Below, one piece after another: positions 25,764-35,022 of a stretch of DNA of 64,000 nt (the first letter of the stretch is position 1; each line of letters starts with the position of its first letter). This DNA is from Chitinophaga pinensis (lineage in GTDB: Bacteria > Bacteroidota > Bacteroidia > UKL13-3). The stretch lies in the NCBI GenBank assembly GCA_945870425.1, contig CAMBSD010000002.1, positions 186,001 through 250,000 of the forward strand, given 5' to 3'. A model generated the notes under the pieces. The model was not told where the DNA came from. It was given only the letters and a program-made list of their open reading frames with translations, and searched no databases. The position numbers were made by a program, and so were the translations under genes.

Positions 25764-25778
25764 CTATCAGCTTTGAGC
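25764..25778. repeat. Shortened relative of the 24080/24589 repeat word
   Basis: The 39-base gap between capF and the cupin gene holds CTATCAGCTTTGAGC, which resembles the 24080-24101 word with an internal deletion. Low information, possibly chance in AT-rich DNA. Confidence 0.25.
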
Positions 25779-25784
25779 TTTTTT

Positions 25785-26204
25785 TTAAAACGCCCAAGTA
25801 TTTATATCAAATTTAATATTATCAGTTGCAGCTTTCTCGATATCGAAATCTGAAAAAACCAATAATTTAGATTCTGTTTCTAACGAAACGATTCCATTGG
25901 CATATCCAGGTGGTATATGCAAAATTTCACTTTTAGATTCGCATAATGTCAAAGTTTCTACTTTTAATTGTTTGGATGGATTCTCCCAATTATCCGGCTT
26001 AACCAAACCAATGTAAAAACTACCTTTTAAACAATAGAACCATTTGGACTCGAATTGGTGTCCTTGCCAAGCTCTCTTTGGGTTATCTTCAGAGTTCTCA
26101 ATCACATAAAACCTCCTTACATTATCCATGTCAAAATCATTTACATGAAAAAGGCTTCCCCTTTTGTCTTTAAAAATCCCGCCTGATATGATTGAGTAAG
26201 TCAT
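25785..26204 (-). CDS. WxcM/FdtA-like RmlC-type cupin protein
   Basis: A 139-residue single-domain cupin: GGIFKDKRGSLFHVNDFDM, RAWQGHQFESKWFYCLKGSF and HIPPGYANGIVSLE are typical of the sugar-nucleotide cupin family that includes 3,4-ketoisomerases and RmlC-like epimerases. It lies between capE (12 bases upstream) and capF, so it may act on the CapE product, either as an isomerase opening a side branch or as a helper of CapF. The true reaction is unknown. Confidence 0.8.
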   Translation of the reverse strand: MTYSIISGGIFKDKRGSLFHVNDFDMDNVRRFYVIENSEDNPKRAWQGHQFESKWFYCLKGSFYIGLVKPDNWENPSKQLKVETLTLCESKSEILHIPPGYANGIVSLETESKLLVFSDFDIEKAATDNIKFDINTWAF

Positions 26205-26215
26205 TATAAATTTAC

Positions 26216-27250
26216 TTACTCTGCTAGATGACCAATCGATAAATCGCCTAAAACTTCTCGTTTAATAAAAGGTAATTTTAAAAGTAATTTTTTCATCCCT
26301 TCCACACCCTGCTGGGTAGTATTATGTGAATGGTAATCCTCAATTTTAGAAATATCCTGCTCTCCTTCTGAGAAATATTGAGCATAATTTAAATCTCTAT
26401 TATCTGCAGGAATTCGATAAAAATCGCCCATATCTTCCGCTTTCATCATCTCTTCTCTGGTACATAAAGTTTCATATAACTTTTCACCATGTCTGGTACC
26501 AATAATTTTAATTTCATTATCAGCATTACATAATTCTTTCATGGCTTGAGCAAGATCTCGAATAGTTCCTGCAGGTGCTTTATTCACAAATAAATCACCC
26601 GAATTACCATGTTCAAAAGCAAACAATACAAGTTCTACAGCCTCATCCAACGACATCAAGAATCGGGTCATATTGGGATCAGTTATGGTAATAGGCTCAC
26701 CTTTTTTTATTTGCTTTAAAAAAAGGGGAATAACCGAGCCTCTTGATGCCATCACATTTCCATAGCGTGTAAGACAAACGGTTGTATCTGATAGATTGCG
26801 TGAGGCTGCAATGGCAACCTTTTCCATCAATGCTTTTGAAATACCCATCGCATTGATTGGATAAGCAGCTTTATCGGTACTCAAACAAATTACTTTTTTC
26901 ACTTTGTTGGCACCTGCTGCATCAATTACATTTTGGGTACCAAAAACATTTGTTTTGGTTGCTTCCAAAGGAAAAAATTCACAGGATGGCACTTGCTTTA
27001 AGGCCGCTGCATGAAAAACATAATCAACGCCACGCATGGCCCTTTCAACACTGCTATAATCCCTAACATCACCTATATAAAATTTTAATTTATCATTTCT
27101 CAATTGATTTCGCATATCATCTTGCTTTTTCTCATCTCGAGAAAAAATTCTGATTTCGTTGAAGTTATCGGTATGTAGAAATCTGTTTAAAACTGCATTT
27201 CCAAACGAACCAGTACCGCCTGTAATTAATAGTTTTTTGTTTTTTATCAT
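26216..27250 (-). CDS. capE: UDP-GlcNAc 4,6-dehydratase/5-epimerase, CapE/FnlA type
   Basis: A 344-residue extended SDR. KLLITGGTGSFGNAVLNRFL is the cofactor motif, FSRDEKKQDDMR, LSTDKAAYPINAMGISKAL shows the Met-x3-Lys variant of the active site seen in the CapE/FlaA1 group, and GTRHGEKLYETLCTREEM the substrate region. It forms the UDP-4-keto-6-deoxy-L-arabino-hexulose that CapF and CapG turn into UDP-L-FucNAc. It could also feed the PglE-like aminotransferase, as no other 4,6-dehydratase for UDP-GlcNAc is seen. Confidence 0.92.
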   Translation of the reverse strand: MIKNKKLLITGGTGSFGNAVLNRFLHTDNFNEIRIFSRDEKKQDDMRNQLRNDKLKFYIGDVRDYSSVERAMRGVDYVFHAAALKQVPSCEFFPLEATKTNVFGTQNVIDAAGANKVKKVICLSTDKAAYPINAMGISKALMEKVAIAASRNLSDTTVCLTRYGNVMASRGSVIPLFLKQIKKGEPITITDPNMTRFLMSLDEAVELVLFAFEHGNSGDLFVNKAPAGTIRDLAQAMKELCNADNEIKIIGTRHGEKLYETLCTREEMMKAEDMGDFYRIPADNRDLNYAQYFSEGEQDISKIEDYHSHNTTQQGVEGMKKLLLKLPFIKREVLGDLSIGHLAE

Positions 27251-27299
27251 GACTTTATATTATTTATATTATGAAAATAGTAAACTACTATAATCGATG

Positions 27300-27872
27300 T
27301 TATCCTTTGCATAATTTTTCATGCAATTCAATGGTCTTTTCATCCCACCTATATTTTATCACTTTAGCTGGAATACCCCCAACAATGGCATAAGGTGGTA
27401 CATTTTTATTTACTACCGAACCCGCAGCTACAATGGCTCCTCTCCCAACAATTACACCAGACAAAATGATTGCCCCAGCACCTATCCATACATCATCTGA
27501 AATCACAATTGGTTGGTCGTCTTCTGGAAGTTTATCAGACTCCGTATAATCAAACATAAACTTACCTACAATATGTGAACTATGATTACCTGCAATTAAA
27601 GACACATTTGGGCCAAACATTACCTTTGATCCAATCGCAATATGACTGAGTTTTGTGGCCATAAGTAGCGCATTACTTCCCATAAAAACATCATCTCCTA
27701 TCGTAACATGCTCATAATAAATACGTGATTCTCCCGGGAAAAAAGCTACATTCTTTCCTACTGATTTAAATCGAGTTAAACAATACATGATGATTAACTG
27801 ATTATGATAAACTTTTATCTTATTAAAAAGCGGAAGAAAAAATTTATAAATAATAAAAATGAATCCTTTCAT
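27300..27872 (-). CDS. Hexapeptide-repeat O-acetyltransferase (CysE/WbbJ family)
   Basis: A 190-residue left-handed beta-helix protein with many I-G-x-x-x-x turns ([30 protein letters not shown]) and the catalytic-type histidine region LIAGNHSSH, ending [14 protein letters not shown] basic, hydrophobic N-terminus may lie on the membrane. Such enzymes O-acetylate sugars of capsule or O-antigen. It is the gene between a GT4 gene and capE. Confidence 0.85.
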   Translation of the reverse strand: MKGFIFIIYKFFLPLFNKIKVYHNQLIIMYCLTRFKSVGKNVAFFPGESRIYYEHVTIGDDVFMGSNALLMATKLSHIAIGSKVMFGPNVSLIAGNHSSHIVGKFMFDYTESDKLPEDDQPIVISDDVWIGAGAIILSGVIVGRGAIVAAGSVVNKNVPPYAIVGGIPAKVIKYRWDEKTIELHEKLCKG

Positions 27873-27884
27873 GTGAAAATAAAT

Positions 27885-29129
27885 TTATTTCATTTGCCTT
27901 TCAAGAAAATCAAACAGCTCTGCACCTTGCTTATCTTTATTAAAATAGTTCTCCGCCACTTTTCTGCCATTTAAGCCAATCTCAAAAGCTTCTTTTTTAT
28001 TACTTAGGGCATCTATTAGCGTTTCAGCAAATGAATCAACATCACTTGGATTAGCCAAATAGGCAGATTTTTTATGTTCCAAGTAATTTGGAATTTCTCC
28101 CACTCTAGTTACACAAACAGGGTTTGAGGATGCTAAATATTCTCCTAATTTAGTTGGAAAACCACCTTGCGCTTGTCTTGAATCAGGCCTTGGCATCACT
28201 AGCATTTCTGCCCCTTTAAGCAAAACTGGAATTTTATCGCGTTCAATCGAACCTAAATAGATTATTCTATCTTTAAACTCGCTCTTTTCAATTAATTGCA
28301 TCATTCTACCCCCATCTATTTCATAAAATGCAGCGATATACAATCGTAAATCCTTGAAGGTATTGGCTACTTTTTCAAATGATTTAATTAGCACATCAAT
28401 TCCATCTTTAGAAAAACTGCTTGAGCCTGTATAAGCTATGTATGGTTTAATATATTCAACATTATCATTTACTAATTCAAATCTTGACAAATCAACAGAC
28501 ATAGGTAAATGGTAGTAAACGATATCACAATTTTTATTTGTAAATTTTCTATAATAGGTCTCTAAAGTTTTGGTCATGGTTATACAAACATTCACTCTAG
28601 GCAATATTACTTTGGTCAAATATTTTAGTTCAATATTATTTCTATAAGTTTGTAAAGGGTTTGTTGAATGATCATTCATAACATCCTGAAATTCATTTAG
28701 CTCTAGCATTAGTTTCTTATTCTTGAAAACCGATTTTAAAAATAAGGAATTATACATCCTGAAACAATCCAATTTTGGCATCAAGAAGATATAATCAAAC
28801 TCTTTATTTAGTAAAGAGTTTTTAATATTAAATACATTTTTCAAATGAATATAAAGAGGCAATAGATATTTATTAAGCCTTCTTCCATTTAGGCTTTTGG
28901 TAATAAAAGTATTGGAATAAATATAGCTAATGTTATTGTCAATTGAACCTTCAACTCCGTATTGTTCAAACTCCTTTTGGCTATTAAAGCCCCCCAAAAA
29001 AAACAAATGCACTTTTGCCCCATGTTTGGCTAATCCCTCCAACATGGCTCTCCACCTATTAGAGGTAGCACCCGCTTCTACATACATATTGTTAATACTA
29101 ATAACTACTATTTTCATGTGAGTTTCCAT
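27885..29129 (-). CDS. GT4-like glycosyltransferase
   Basis: A 414-residue GT-B protein: MKIVVISINNMYVEAGATSN at the start, donor-domain PYIAYTGSSSFSKDGIDVL, VLLKGAEMLVMPRPDSRQAQ and FPTKLGEYLASSNPVCVT, the GT4-type donor loop. An in-frame ATG at 29117 is an alternative start that removes METH. Specificity unknown. Confidence 0.83.
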   Translation of the reverse strand: METHMKIVVISINNMYVEAGATSNRWRAMLEGLAKHGAKVHLFFLGGFNSQKEFEQYGVEGSIDNNISYIYSNTFITKSLNGRRLNKYLLPLYIHLKNVFNIKNSLLNKEFDYIFLMPKLDCFRMYNSLFLKSVFKNKKLMLELNEFQDVMNDHSTNPLQTYRNNIELKYLTKVILPRVNVCITMTKTLETYYRKFTNKNCDIVYYHLPMSVDLSRFELVNDNVEYIKPYIAYTGSSSFSKDGIDVLIKSFEKVANTFKDLRLYIAAFYEIDGGRMMQLIEKSEFKDRIIYLGSIERDKIPVLLKGAEMLVMPRPDSRQAQGGFPTKLGEYLASSNPVCVTRVGEIPNYLEHKKSAYLANPSDVDSFAETLIDALSNKKEAFEIGLNGRKVAENYFNKDKQGAELFDFLERQMK

Positions 29130-29134
29130 TAAAA

Positions 29135-30304
29135 CTAGGATGCATGACTAAGTTTGTCGAAGCCTTCGTAAGTTTTGAAAATTTTATTCAAAAAATCAAT
29201 ATTTTCTTTTGGTTTCACTTCTTTTAATTTATCAAATGATTGAATCGTTTCATTTAAAACACGAACCATATCCAAGACATCACGATTCTTAAATAATATG
29301 CAGGCCTCTGGCCTCTCCACCACATCGCTTACAATTACTTTTATGTTTTTATGTAAAGCCTCTCTTACAGTTAATGAATCCCCATCAGAACATGTGGGTC
29401 GCAAATAAATTTCTGACTTCTCACAAACCACATTCAAATCAGGAATGACATCAAAATGAAATTTTATATGATCTTGCAGCTTATGTTCCGATACAAAATC
29501 TAAATATTTAACCATATTAGGATCTTTATCAGCATCTGGAATGAGTAAAAACAATCCTATTTTCGGATAATCTTCTTTTAAATATTTTATTGATTCCAAA
29601 GCCATGTCTAAACCATATAAATCAACACCATTTAGTTGCTTTATTCCAAATGCATAAAAAAACATACTTGGAGTATGTGATTCAAAATATTGTTTTAGTT
29701 CAGAGGATAATTCAAAACCTGTTTCATTTGCGGGCAAATAAGCAGGAATAACATCTACATTAGATGCATCAACTCCCAGAAAAATCAATTGCTTTGATAT
29801 GGTTTCATTCACTGCAATCCATTTGATCCTTTTATTTTTAATCAATAGTTTCAAAAAATAATAGTCTCTGTTTGTTGAATTTAGCACTTTAACTAAACTC
29901 ATTTGGTCGTGGATTGTGAAAACCAATTGTTTTTTAAAAAATGTATGCAGCAAAAAAAACAAATAACAAAAAGGCAATTCATTATGAACATGCAGAGTCT
30001 TAGCCTTATCGAAAAGAATGTACCTAAAAAACCATACTAACATATTCAGATGTGCATTTTTGAAGGATGGTAATAAGCTAACCCAGGGTGCATTTTTGGT
30101 ATTATAAAAATGCTGAATGTCTTTTTTTGAATAGTGGTAATTGTTTCTATGTAATTCCTTTCTCTGAATATAAATGGTATTATAAACACGATTCAATTGC
30201 TGCTTTCCAAACAATATGGAGCCTAACCTAAATACATGGATGGATACGCCACCTATGCCTATATAATTGGAGGAGGCGCAATTTCCGATAATACTAATTC
30301 GCAT
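29135..30304 (-). CDS. Glycosyltransferase, GT4-like
   Basis: A 389-residue protein. GIGGVSIHVFRLGS near the N-terminus, HVHNELPFCYLFFLL and TIHDQMSLV in the acceptor half, and YLRPTCSDGDSLTVREAL with the Glu-containing donor loop in the second half fit GT-B enzymes. Its start overlaps the polymerase gene by 11 bases. Specificity unknown. Confidence 0.78.
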   Translation of the reverse strand: MRISIIGNCASSNYIGIGGVSIHVFRLGSILFGKQQLNRVYNTIYIQRKELHRNNYHYSKKDIQHFYNTKNAPWVSLLPSFKNAHLNMLVWFFRYILFDKAKTLHVHNELPFCYLFFLLHTFFKKQLVFTIHDQMSLVKVLNSTNRDYYFLKLLIKNKRIKWIAVNETISKQLIFLGVDASNVDVIPAYLPANETGFELSSELKQYFESHTPSMFFYAFGIKQLNGVDLYGLDMALESIKYLKEDYPKIGLFLLIPDADKDPNMVKYLDFVSEHKLQDHIKFHFDVIPDLNVVCEKSEIYLRPTCSDGDSLTVREALHKNIKVIVSDVVERPEACILFKNRDVLDMVRVLNETIQSFDKLKEVKPKENIDFLNKIFKTYEGFDKLSHAS

Positions 30305-31586
30305 GTTGCAATCCTTTTTTATTCGCAGGTATCATCAAGTAAGAAAATACCACCCAAAATTCTAAATACATCAGTGGTACTAAAGAAAAAAATCCAATTA
30401 TAAAACATAAAAGTATCAGACGCTGGACGGTATCACCAGCAATAAAGGCGGTGACCATCAAAACCAACATAATAATTAAACCAACAATGCCATAATCGAA
30501 CATTTGTTCTAAATAATTGTTATGCGTACTCAAACCATCTGATAAATTCATAACCGTATGACTATATCCTCCACCCAAAATAATTTTACTCAAATCTTGT
30601 TTAAGATATTCATCATAAGTTGTTTCCCAAATACTTGTACGCCCTCCACCAGTTTCGATATTATCTTCTGAAAAACGTTCAAAAATTACGAAGGATGAAG
30701 CATAAGTATAAACTAAGAAACTAATTAAAATAATGATAAATATGAAACTTGCTTTACTCTTTATATCCTCACTCCTTGATACTGAATAAAGAAATATAGC
30801 AGCCGTAGTTATGATCCCTCCCCTGGAAGCCAATAATAATTGTCCTAGTAATATGGCTCCTAAAACTATAGCATAAAATCGTTTCTCAGTTGATTTTGAT
30901 GTTTGAAGAAACCTAGTAACAGCCGTAGCTACACCAAACGATAAAAACAAGGAAGCATAATTTCTATCTGGCAAAATAATTGGATTAATATATCTTTCAG
31001 TGACATCCCATCCTAGAAGAAATAATGAAAAATACCACATAGACCCAATAGCACAAGCAGCCATCAAAGAATTTTCTAGACAATATTTCGCCTTTCCTCT
31101 ATCAATTAATAAAATAATCATAATTGAACATAAGATGGCTAAATAATTTTGATTGAAATAGATGAGTTGCATTGGATTTTCAATAAACACAAAACCCACA
31201 ATTATTGCATAGAAAAACCAAAATATATAGATTTTAAAATTGGGTGAAATGATAAAGGCAAAGTTTTTCTTTGACAATTGAATAAATAGGATGATTACTT
31301 GGGTAATGATCAAAAAATTTGGCAATAATACTAGAAAGGAGGAACCAATTACCGCATTGAGCGAAATACCAAAAAAGATTGCTGCTAAGTATACGTTGGT
31401 ATCGTAGATTACAGAAAAAAACAATACAGCTAAAAAGATAACAACCTCAACGTCATAGCTAATGGGGTTGAACCTATTAATAAATAAAATAGTAGTAAAT
31501 AAAGAATAAATGAAAAATAAGAAAAAGGTAGCATTTCCTTTGTTTTGGTACAGTTTCTCAAATTTATTACTTTCGATTTCTTGCAT
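30294..31586 (-). CDS. O-antigen polymerase/ligase family protein (Wzy-like)
   Basis: A 430-residue polytopic membrane protein with about 10-12 membrane segments and one large periplasmic loop near residues 290-360 holding GGGRTSIWETTYDEY and LSTHNNYLEQMFDYGIVG, the latter typical of the Wzy_C/O-antigen ligase family. It probably polymerises the repeat unit in the periplasm after Wzx export. It is the only such candidate in the window, encoded next to Wzx. Confidence 0.85.
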   Translation of the reverse strand: MQEIESNKFEKLYQNKGNATFFLFFIYSLFTTILFINRFNPISYDVEVVIFLAVLFFSVIYDTNVYLAAIFFGISLNAVIGSSFLVLLPNFLIITQVIILFIQLSKKNFAFIISPNFKIYIFWFFYAIIVGFVFIENPMQLIYFNQNYLAILCSIMIILLIDRGKAKYCLENSLMAACAIGSMWYFSLFLLGWDVTERYINPIILPDRNYASLFLSFGVATAVTRFLQTSKSTEKRFYAIVLGAILLGQLLLASRGGIITTAAIFLYSVSRSEDIKSKASFIFIIILISFLVYTYASSFVIFERFSEDNIETGGGRTSIWETTYDEYLKQDLSKIILGGGYSHTVMNLSDGLSTHNNYLEQMFDYGIVGLIIMLVLMVTAFIAGDTVQRLILLCFIIGFFSLVPLMYLEFWVVFSYLMIPANKKGLQHAN

Positions 31587-31612
31587 ATATTAGATTATGT
31601 TTAATTGAAAAA

Positions 31613-33148
31613 TTATTTTACAGAATAACTAAGACCCGCAATTTGCTTAATGATTGACAGCAATTTATCAAACTCCCTCTTATTTCTATATGCCATAAAA
31701 AGTGTAATATTTGAAACAACTATTACTACCAATATTTTCAATAGTAAGTTGCCATAAACATTGGTAAGATGTATTTGAGCAATTAAAAAATATGAAAATA
31801 AATAGGCAACAATTGTTACAAACAAACCTAAAAGATAATCCTTAAAATAAATGAGGGCACTCATTTTAAATCCATGCTTATATAGGACATAAGGCTCGAC
31901 CCAATAAGCTGTTAATAAAGAGCTAGACAGTGTGGCAATAAAAGCGCCCACCAATCCTATTTTTTGAATTAAGAATACCGATAAAATAACATTAAAAATT
32001 GATTCAAAAATCGGTTTGTATCTATCCTGCCAAAACAAGCCAAAAGCACTTTTAAAAGTTAAAACATTTGTTCTTCGACCTGTTACAAAAAAGTTTAGTA
32101 CCAAAAACATCAGAGTTAAATCATCAAACAAATAGGTTTTTCCAAGCCATATTTCAATAAAGGGGTTAACAACCAATACTAAACAAATTGATGCGGTAGA
32201 AAAAAGCCAAAAATTAATAAATTCAGATGTTTTAAATACTAAATAAGTATTCTCATCTGTTGATGTAGCTTTTAAATTTCCAATGGATGCCGACAAGGAA
32301 CTAAATATCAACATAATAAAAGTATTGATGGAAGAAATAATTAAGAAATAATTTGAATATACCCCCACGGTCTTAAGATCTATATATTTGGATATTAACA
32401 AATTGGTTATACCAAAAACCAAAACACCAGAAAATTTATGTAGCGATAATGCCAAGATATTTTTATAAATACTTTTCTTATCTAATTTATCCTGAATATC
32501 TGATATCTTATCACGTAAGTAGGGAAACAATTTGTCTGCTTTCCTTGATATAGAATAGTTTGAAAAAAGAGTAACTACAATTTGAATAATTAAAAAAACA
32601 ATGAAATTGGGAATAATAAACAGAAATGCAATTTGTAAAACATTTTTCAATAAGTTAAAAACCTGAAGATTCACTGTTTCAATGTATTGATTTTGGCTTG
32701 CAATAATCAAAGCCCTCTTATAGCTATTAAAATAGGATACAACAGAATTTCCTAAAAATAGCAAATAAATAATTTCAAGGTTCTTTACTTCTCCAGAATT
32801 GACATTAATGAAATGATGAATAAAAGGTAGAAAAATTAGGCCTAAACAAGCGACTACCAAACCAACTACCCTATAGGAGGTTTTGTAAAACCTCATTATC
32901 TCATTAATTCTAGACGTATTATTTTCAGCTAAAGGGCTGTAAAGACTAAATATAATTGCATTACTTAAGCCTAATTCTGCCAATGATAAAAGAGACAATA
33001 CATTTGAAAAAAGTCCATTTAAACCTAGGTAATTTGCATTTAAAATATGTATAAATGCAGTTCTAGTTCCAAAACTCAGAAGTATTCCAAAAATTTGTCC
33101 TATTAGGGCATATGCTATATTTTTTTTTGCTTTTTCTGTTCTTGACAT
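31613..33148 (-). CDS. Polysaccharide flippase (Wzx-like, MOP superfamily)
   Basis: A 511-residue membrane protein with about 14 segments. The start MSRTEKAKKNIAYALIGQ followed by HILNANYLGLNGLFSNVLSL is characteristic of a Wzx group common in Firmicutes and Bacteroidota. It flips the undecaprenyl-linked repeat unit. The ATG at 33146-33148 is preferred; the longer frame to 33184 adds twelve polar residues unlike the family. Confidence 0.88.
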   Translation of the reverse strand: MSRTEKAKKNIAYALIGQIFGILLSFGTRTAFIHILNANYLGLNGLFSNVLSLLSLAELGLSNAIIFSLYSPLAENNTSRINEIMRFYKTSYRVVGLVVACLGLIFLPFIHHFINVNSGEVKNLEIIYLLFLGNSVVSYFNSYKRALIIASQNQYIETVNLQVFNLLKNVLQIAFLFIIPNFIVFLIIQIVVTLFSNYSISRKADKLFPYLRDKISDIQDKLDKKSIYKNILALSLHKFSGVLVFGITNLLISKYIDLKTVGVYSNYFLIISSINTFIMLIFSSLSASIGNLKATSTDENTYLVFKTSEFINFWLFSTASICLVLVVNPFIEIWLGKTYLFDDLTLMFLVLNFFVTGRRTNVLTFKSAFGLFWQDRYKPIFESIFNVILSVFLIQKIGLVGAFIATLSSSLLTAYWVEPYVLYKHGFKMSALIYFKDYLLGLFVTIVAYLFSYFLIAQIHLTNVYGNLLLKILVVIVVSNITLFMAYRNKREFDKLLSIIKQIAGLSYSVK

Positions 33149-33192
33149 TTCTAATTTACAATTACCTTCACTCCCGCCTATCAAATGAAATG

Positions 33193-34332
33193 CTATTCAA
33201 ATTGAGATAACACTTCAAATCCACTCTTTTTTAACACCATCGAACGTTTCATTAATGACAAGTCATTTTGCATCATATCCTGAACTAAATCTTGTAAATT
33301 ATATTTTGGTTTCCAACCTAATTTGTTATACGATTTACTTGGGTCCCCTATCAACAAATCCACCTCAGTAGGTCTAAAATACCTTGAATCAACAGAAACC
33401 AATTCATCACCTATTTTAAGCTTACAAATTTCATTAAGATCTAAGGTAATGAGTTTATCTCGATCAATTCTATCAACATAACCCACTTCATTTTCATTTT
33501 CTCCTTTAAAGGCCAAATAGATTCCTAGGTGTTCAAAAGAAAGGCGAACAAACTCCCTTACAGAAGTTGTTACTCCTGTGGCTATGACAAAATCTTCTGG
33601 AGCATCTTGTTGCAAAATCAACCACATGGCTTCCACATAATCTTTGGCATGTCCCCAATCGCGTTGTGCATTCAAATTTCCTAAGTACAATTTATCCTGA
33701 AGTCCCAAAAGTATTTTAGCTGCAGCCCTTGTTATTTTTCTTGTTACAAATGTTTCACCTCTTAATGGACTTTCATGATTAAATAATATACCATTACATG
33801 CAAACATATGATATGCTTCTCGATAGTTCACTGTTATCCAATAGGCATATAATTTTGCCACTGCATAGGGAGACCTAGGATAAAAGGGTGTCGTTTCACT
33901 TTGAGGCACTGCTTGAACCAATCCATACAATTCTGAGGTAGAAGCTTGATAAATTTTAGTCTTATTAACCAAACCGCAAATTCTTATGGCCTCTAAAATT
34001 CTCAATGTCCCCAATCCATCTGCATTTGCTGTATATTCAGGTTCTTCAAAACTAACATGCACATGGCTCATGGCAGCCAAATTATAAATTTCATCGGGTT
34101 GTGTTTCCTGAATAATTCTTATTAAATTGGTACTATCTGTTAAATCTCCGTAATGTAATTTTAAGTTCACATTTTTCTCATGAGGATCTTGGTAGAGGTG
34201 ATCAATTCTATCTGTATTAAATAAAGACGACCTGCGTTTAATACCGTGTACAAAATATCCTTTCTTTAATAAAAACTCTGCCAAATAAGCTCCATCTTGT
34301 CCTGTAATACCTGTTATTAATGCAACCTTCAT
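33193..34332 (-). CDS. gmd: GDP-mannose 4,6-dehydratase
   Basis: A 379-residue extended [79 protein letters not shown], the Tyr-x3-Lys in [12 protein letters not shown] and [15 protein letters not shown]. It converts GDP-mannose to GDP-4-keto-6-deoxymannose, which Fcl turns into GDP-L-fucose. Its partner fcl is 690 bases upstream, separated by a GIY-YIG gene and repeats. GDP-mannose-forming genes are not in the window. Confidence 0.97.
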   Translation of the reverse strand: MKVALITGITGQDGAYLAEFLLKKGYFVHGIKRRSSLFNTDRIDHLYQDPHEKNVNLKLHYGDLTDSTNLIRIIQETQPDEIYNLAAMSHVHVSFEEPEYTANADGLGTLRILEAIRICGLVNKTKIYQASTSELYGLVQAVPQSETTPFYPRSPYAVAKLYAYWITVNYREAYHMFACNGILFNHESPLRGETFVTRKITRAAAKILLGLQDKLYLGNLNAQRDWGHAKDYVEAMWLILQQDAPEDFVIATGVTTSVREFVRLSFEHLGIYLAFKGENENEVGYVDRIDRDKLITLDLNEICKLKIGDELVSVDSRYFRPTEVDLLIGDPSKSYNKLGWKPKYNLQDLVQDMMQNDLSLMKRSMVLKKSGFEVLSQFE

Positions 34333-34484
34333 TTTATTCGTTTTTCGTTAATTGTAAAGTTCTGAAAATCAAATTTAGTGATATATTTTTTTTCTGAACT
34401 TACTAAATAATACAATATCTTTTTATTATGTAAGAGTCCTATAACCATGTCAACATGAGGCAATCGTTTAACTATGATGGTTTC

Positions 34485-34572
34485 GTCACTCTATGCTTGT
34501 CTAATGAGTACTATTCTATATTTTTCTATTATATAATTTAAACTATATGATTATGTAACCCTGAGTCTGTTT
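34485..34572. repeat. Palindrome-plus-linker unit A (most degenerate copy)
   Basis: Begins GTCACTCTATGCTTGTCTAA, a worn form of the palindrome at 34649. It is followed by an AT-rich linker that shares an identical 20-base block (34526-34545, CTATTATATAATTTAAACTA) with unit B at 34620-34639. An extra GTAACCCTGAGTCTG segment at its end looks like another partial copy. Confidence 0.7.
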
Positions 34573-34648
34573 GTCACTCTGAGCTTGTCGAATGGATGTT
34601 AATTACTATTTTATATTCTCTATTATATAATTTAAACTACATAAACAA
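34573..34648. repeat. Palindrome-plus-linker unit B
   Basis: Begins GTCACTCTGAGCTTGTCGAA with a damaged right arm (TGGATG in place of TGGGTGAC), then an AT-rich linker that includes the 20-base block shared with unit A. Unit length is 76 bases. Confidence 0.75.
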
Positions 34649-34676
34649 GTCACCCTGAGCTTGTCGAATGGGTGAC
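34649..34676. repeat. Palindromic repeat copy C, downstream of the GIY-YIG gene
   Basis: A 28-base element with perfect 7-base arms GTCACCC and GGGTGAC around a 14-base centre TGAGCTTGTCGAAT. It starts 10 bases beyond the GIY-YIG stop. It matches copy D (34986-35013) in inverted orientation at 27 of 28 bases. The core TGAGCTTGTCGAA is a word I associate with dispersed repeats in Bacteroidota genomes. Confidence 0.85.
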
Positions 34677-34686
34677 ACCATCACAA

Positions 34687-34974
34687 CTAATTTTCACCTT
34701 TAGATAAGTTTATTAACCCTTGCATATCATTTTTTACAAGCGCTTCCTTTTTAGCTCTTGACCATTTTTTCAATTGTTTCTCTCTTTCAATAGCTTGTTT
34801 AATGTCTAAAAATTCTTCTGTATAAATTAAATGAATAGGTCTTTTGTTATATGTATATGATTTTGAATAAAAACCATTTTGATGTTGCTCTACTCTTACA
34901 TGTATGTTATTTGTAATACCAATATAATATGAATTATCTGAGCACAATAATATGTATATATAATAAGTATTCAT
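34687..34974 (-). CDS. Small GIY-YIG nuclease-domain protein
   Basis: A 95-residue protein of the UvrC-N/YhbQ-like GIY-YIG type: YYIYILLCSDNSYYIGITNN (Tyr-Tyr-Ile-Gly at 16-19), Arg27 and His31 in HVRVEQHQNG, and the glutamate region AIEREKQLKKWSRAKKEAL. No other domain. It sits between gmd and fcl, with palindromic copies C and D placed in inverted orientation 10 and 11 bases outside its stop and start. Function of these small nucleases is not established; the layout suggests a small mobile unit. Confidence 0.9.
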   Translation of the reverse strand: MNTYYIYILLCSDNSYYIGITNNIHVRVEQHQNGFYSKSYTYNKRPIHLIYTEEFLDIKQAIEREKQLKKWSRAKKEALVKNDMQGLINLSKGEN

Positions 34975-34985
34975 TTTAAAATACG

Positions 34986-35013
34986 TTCACCCATTCGACA
35001 AGCTCAGGGTGAC
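34986..35013. repeat. Palindromic repeat copy D (inverted), upstream of the GIY-YIG gene
   Basis: TTCACCCATTCGACAAGCTC plus AGGGTGAC: the reverse complement of copy C with one mismatch. It lies 11 bases before the GIY-YIG start codon and 9 bases from the end of fcl. Confidence 0.85.
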
Positions 35014-35022
35014 AAAAGCAAT

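Larger units (their letters stand above)
34333..34686. other. Repeat-bearing gap between gmd and the GIY-YIG gene
   Basis: 354 bases without a gene. The left 150 bases are AT-rich with no feature I recognise, although 34441-34480 may be an older worn copy of the repeat. From 34485 on lie three head-to-tail palindromic repeat copies with AT-rich linkers (listed separately). Confidence 0.7.

Noticed and set aside
34485-34676. CRISPR-like series of short repeats
   Set aside because: Only three copies, uneven in sequence, and the spacers resemble each other instead of being unique; no cas genes nearby.
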